Positions 6,377 through 7,315 of a DNA stretch of 7,315 nt are shown here, in pieces. Position numbers and translations under genes: made by a program. The notes under the pieces are model-generated. The model saw only the letters and a list, made by a program, of their open reading frames with translations, did no database searches and was not told where the DNA came from. The stretch is from an uncultured Bacilli bacterium (GTDB lineage: Bacteria; Bacillota_I; Bacilli_A; RFN20; CAG-826). The stretch's first letter is position 1. Each line of letters starts with the position of its first letter. The stretch covers positions 1 to 7,315 of the forward strand of contig CAKPAV010000080.1 in the NCBI GenBank assembly GCA_934133115.1, in the 5' to 3' direction.

Positions 6377-7156
6377 TTACTTTTGTTTATCTTTTTCAAT
6401 TAAATCTTTTAGTGCTTCAATAGCAACTTTAATAGCGCCTTCCGTATCATGTACTTGTTTATTTTCTAAACCAAGTTTTGCTCTTTCTTGATTAGCCACT
6501 ACTAAAAAACATGAGCCAACACGAACGTGTAAATAACTAGCTACAATAAATAAAGCAGCAGATTCCATTTCACTAGCTAAACATCCCATTCTACACCAAG
6601 CATCCCATTTATTTAATAATTCAGCATGGTTAGGTAAAGTTTCTGGGCGATGTTGCCCATAAAAGGCATCTTTACATTGAACAACCCCAACATGGCTTGT
6701 ATGATTTAATTTATCACTAGCATTTTTAAGTGCCTCAATGACTTCAAAAGTTGCAACTGCTGGATATTCTATAGGAGCATATTCTTTTGATGTACCTTCT
6801 GCACGAACGGCAGCTTGAGCAATAACAATATCTCCACCCATAATTTTAGGATCCATACCGCCACAAGTTCCTACTCTAATAAATGTATGTGCACCACACG
6901 CCACTAATTCTTCCATAGCAATTGAGGCTGATGGTCCACCAATACCTGTAGATGTCACTGAAACTTTTACGCCATTTAAATAACCTGTATAAGTAATATA
7001 TTCTCGTGAGTCGCCAACTAATTTAGCATTCTCAAAATGAGCGGCAATTTTCGCACATCTTTTTGGGTCTCCTGGTAATATTACATATTTACCAATATCA
7101 TCTGGTCCTACACCAATATGATATTGCTTTCCTGAACCTTCTGTGTAATCAATCAT
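6377..7156 (-). CDS. udp: Uridine phosphorylase (EC 2.4.2.3)
   Basis: This 259-residue cytoplasmic enzyme splits uridine with phosphate into uracil and ribose 1-phosphate in pyrimidine salvage. It belongs to nucleoside phosphorylase family 1 (PNP/UDP) and has that family's normal length. Visible motifs compared with E. coli Udp: phosphate-binding G29-D-P-K-R33, S-R51-E, S-T-G-I-G-G-P-S (69-76), R94 in R-V-G-T, the uracil-recognising G-Q168-H-R170 (Q166/R168 in E. coli), and the ribose-binding E196-M-E198. The Gln/Arg pair favours uridine phosphorylase over purine nucleoside phosphorylase. The start at 7156 is supported by AAGGAGG 8 nt upstream. A promoter with an overlapping CcpA-type site precedes it, so catabolite repression is likely, in keeping with use of the released ribose as carbon source. 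The gene downstream (metal pump) is functionally unrelated. Confidence 0.93.
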   Translation of the reverse strand: MIDYTEGSGKQYHIGVGPDDIGKYVILPGDPKRCAKIAAHFENAKLVGDSREYITYTGYLNGVKVSVTSTGIGGPSASIAMEELVACGAHTFIRVGTCGGMDPKIMGGDIVIAQAAVRAEGTSKEYAPIEYPAVATFEVIEALKNASDKLNHTSHVGVVQCKDAFYGQHRPETLPNHAELLNKWDAWCRMGCLASEMESAALFIVASYLHVRVGSCFLVVANQERAKLGLENKQVHDTEGAIKVAIEALKDLIEKDKQK

Positions 7157-7164
7157 ACTTCATT

Positions 7165-7171
7165 CCTCCTT
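7165..7171 (-). promoter_or_regulatory. Ribosome binding site of udp
   Basis: AAGGAGG on the minus strand, 8 nt before ATG 7156. An ATG at 7163-7161 lies closer to the site but is out of frame and meets a stop after four codons, so 7156 is the start. Confidence 0.85.
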
Positions 7172-7184
7172 AAGGACAAATTTT

Positions 7185-7213
7185 ATTGTAACAAATTAAG
7201 AAAGCGTTTTCAA
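7185..7213 (-). promoter_or_regulatory. Sigma-A-type promoter of udp
   Basis: -35 TTGAAA (7213-7208) and -10 TACAAT (7190-7185), each five of six matches, with an ideal 17-nt spacer. Transcription would start near 7178, about 22 nt before the udp start codon. Confidence 0.8.
7199..7213 (-). promoter_or_regulatory. Catabolite-responsive element (cre) over the udp -35
   Basis: TTGAAAACGCTTTCT matches the CcpA operator consensus WTGNAANCGNWNNCW at every position. It covers the -35 and the first part of the spacer, a position where bound CcpA would block RNA polymerase, so repression of udp in the presence of preferred sugars is expected. Confidence 0.75.
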
Positions 7214-7225
7214 CGACAATGAAAA

Positions 7226-7253
7226 CAACTTATTTTTTTAAAAATAAAAGTTG
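7226..7253. repeat. AT-rich inverted repeat
   Basis: CAACTT (7226-7231) pairs with AAGTTG (7248-7253), and ATTTTT with AAAAAT inside, leaving a 2-nt bulge. The arm at 7250-7253 is shared with the neighbouring larger inverted repeat, so the two folds exclude each other. Being mostly A and T, it could be chance. Confidence 0.35.
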
Positions 7254-7311
7254 ATGTAAAACTCATTTTATTGGGTTTTTATCGTTTCCAATTGGAAACG
7301 TTAACATCAAC
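7250..7311. repeat. Nested inverted repeats, possible three-way-junction RNA or terminator
   Basis: Outer arms GTTGATGT (7250-7257) and ACATCAAC (7304-7311) enclose two further inverted repeats: AAAACTCA/TGGGTTTT (7258-7265 and 7272-7279, perfect on the plus strand if one G-T pair is allowed) and the palindrome at 7283-7300. On the minus strand the outer stem is followed directly by TTTTATTTTT, so it may end a gene lying beyond the right edge. No gene is seen between here and the udp promoter. Confidence 0.45.
7283..7300. repeat. 18-bp perfect palindrome, possible operator
   Basis: CGTTTCCAATTGGAAACG is a perfect palindrome of 18 bp, and as RNA it gives a 7-bp stem with an AATT loop. Its size and symmetry suit a dimeric repressor site such as those of LacI-type regulators. 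It lies about 70 bp upstream of the udp -35, so it may serve a gene beyond the right edge rather than udp. Confidence 0.5.
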
Positions 7312-7315
7312 AATG

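Noticed and set aside
7313..7315. ATG at the right edge on the plus strand as the start of a divergent gene
   Set aside because: No ribosome binding site precedes it, and only three bases are visible.
1..7315. CRISPR arrays, tRNA or rRNA genes, insertion sequences
   Set aside because: No regularly spaced repeats, cloverleaf signatures, rRNA segments, transposase motifs or target duplications were found.

Overview
The window is AT-rich (my estimate is about 30% G+C). It reads as a low-GC Gram-positive (Bacillota) chromosome, probably Bacilli in the broad sense, such as Erysipelotrichia or RF39/Acholeplasma-like gut lineages. The grounds are AAGGAGG-type ribosome sites, sigma-A-type promoters, a perfect match to the CcpA cre consensus, a yybP-ykoY riboswitch on a P-type ATPase, and an AgrC/AgrA-like sensor and LytTR regulator pair. 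TAA and TAG act as stops and TGG as Trp where I checked. The genus cannot be fixed from this window. Every convincing gene lies on the minus strand, so transcription runs from high to low coordinates.

Layout in transcription order: (1) 7315-7157 is a non-coding leader. It holds a nested set of inverted repeats, including an 18-bp perfect palindrome, followed by a good promoter whose -35 is covered by a cre site. (2) Uridine phosphorylase (udp), 7156-6377. (3) A Mn2+ riboswitch of the yybP-ykoY class, 6340-6257, whose last conserved segment is also the 5' arm of an intrinsic terminator. (4) A P2A-type (Ca2+/Mn2+) P-type ATPase, 6202-3545, ending at its own terminator hairpin. (5) A strong promoter and a two-gene signalling operon: a LytTR response regulator (3313-2600) and a membrane GHKL-type histidine kinase (2600-1248), overlapping at TAATG. 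(6) A 95-bp gap with a direct-repeat operator and a weak promoter, then a 49-residue small protein (1152-1003), then a secreted protein (990 to the left edge, cut off by the window).

The most interesting part is items 5 and 6. The gap between the kinase and the small protein carries two near-identical 10-bp direct repeats spaced 21 bp start to start. That is the geometry at which AgrA/PlnD-type LytTR regulators bind. A -10 box lies 17 bp after a poor -35 that overlaps the second repeat. The small protein has a leader-like segment ending in Ala-Ser-Gly with Glu at -8 and Leu at -4, resembling a double-glycine-type leader. My working inference is a self-contained module: the kinase senses an extracellular peptide, and the regulator activates the small-protein/secreted-protein operon. 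The small protein is a candidate signal or processed peptide, but no transporter, AgrB-like protease or AgrD is present in the window.

The other genes are ordinary housekeeping: pyrimidine nucleoside salvage under probable catabolite control, and metal export under probable Mn2+ control.
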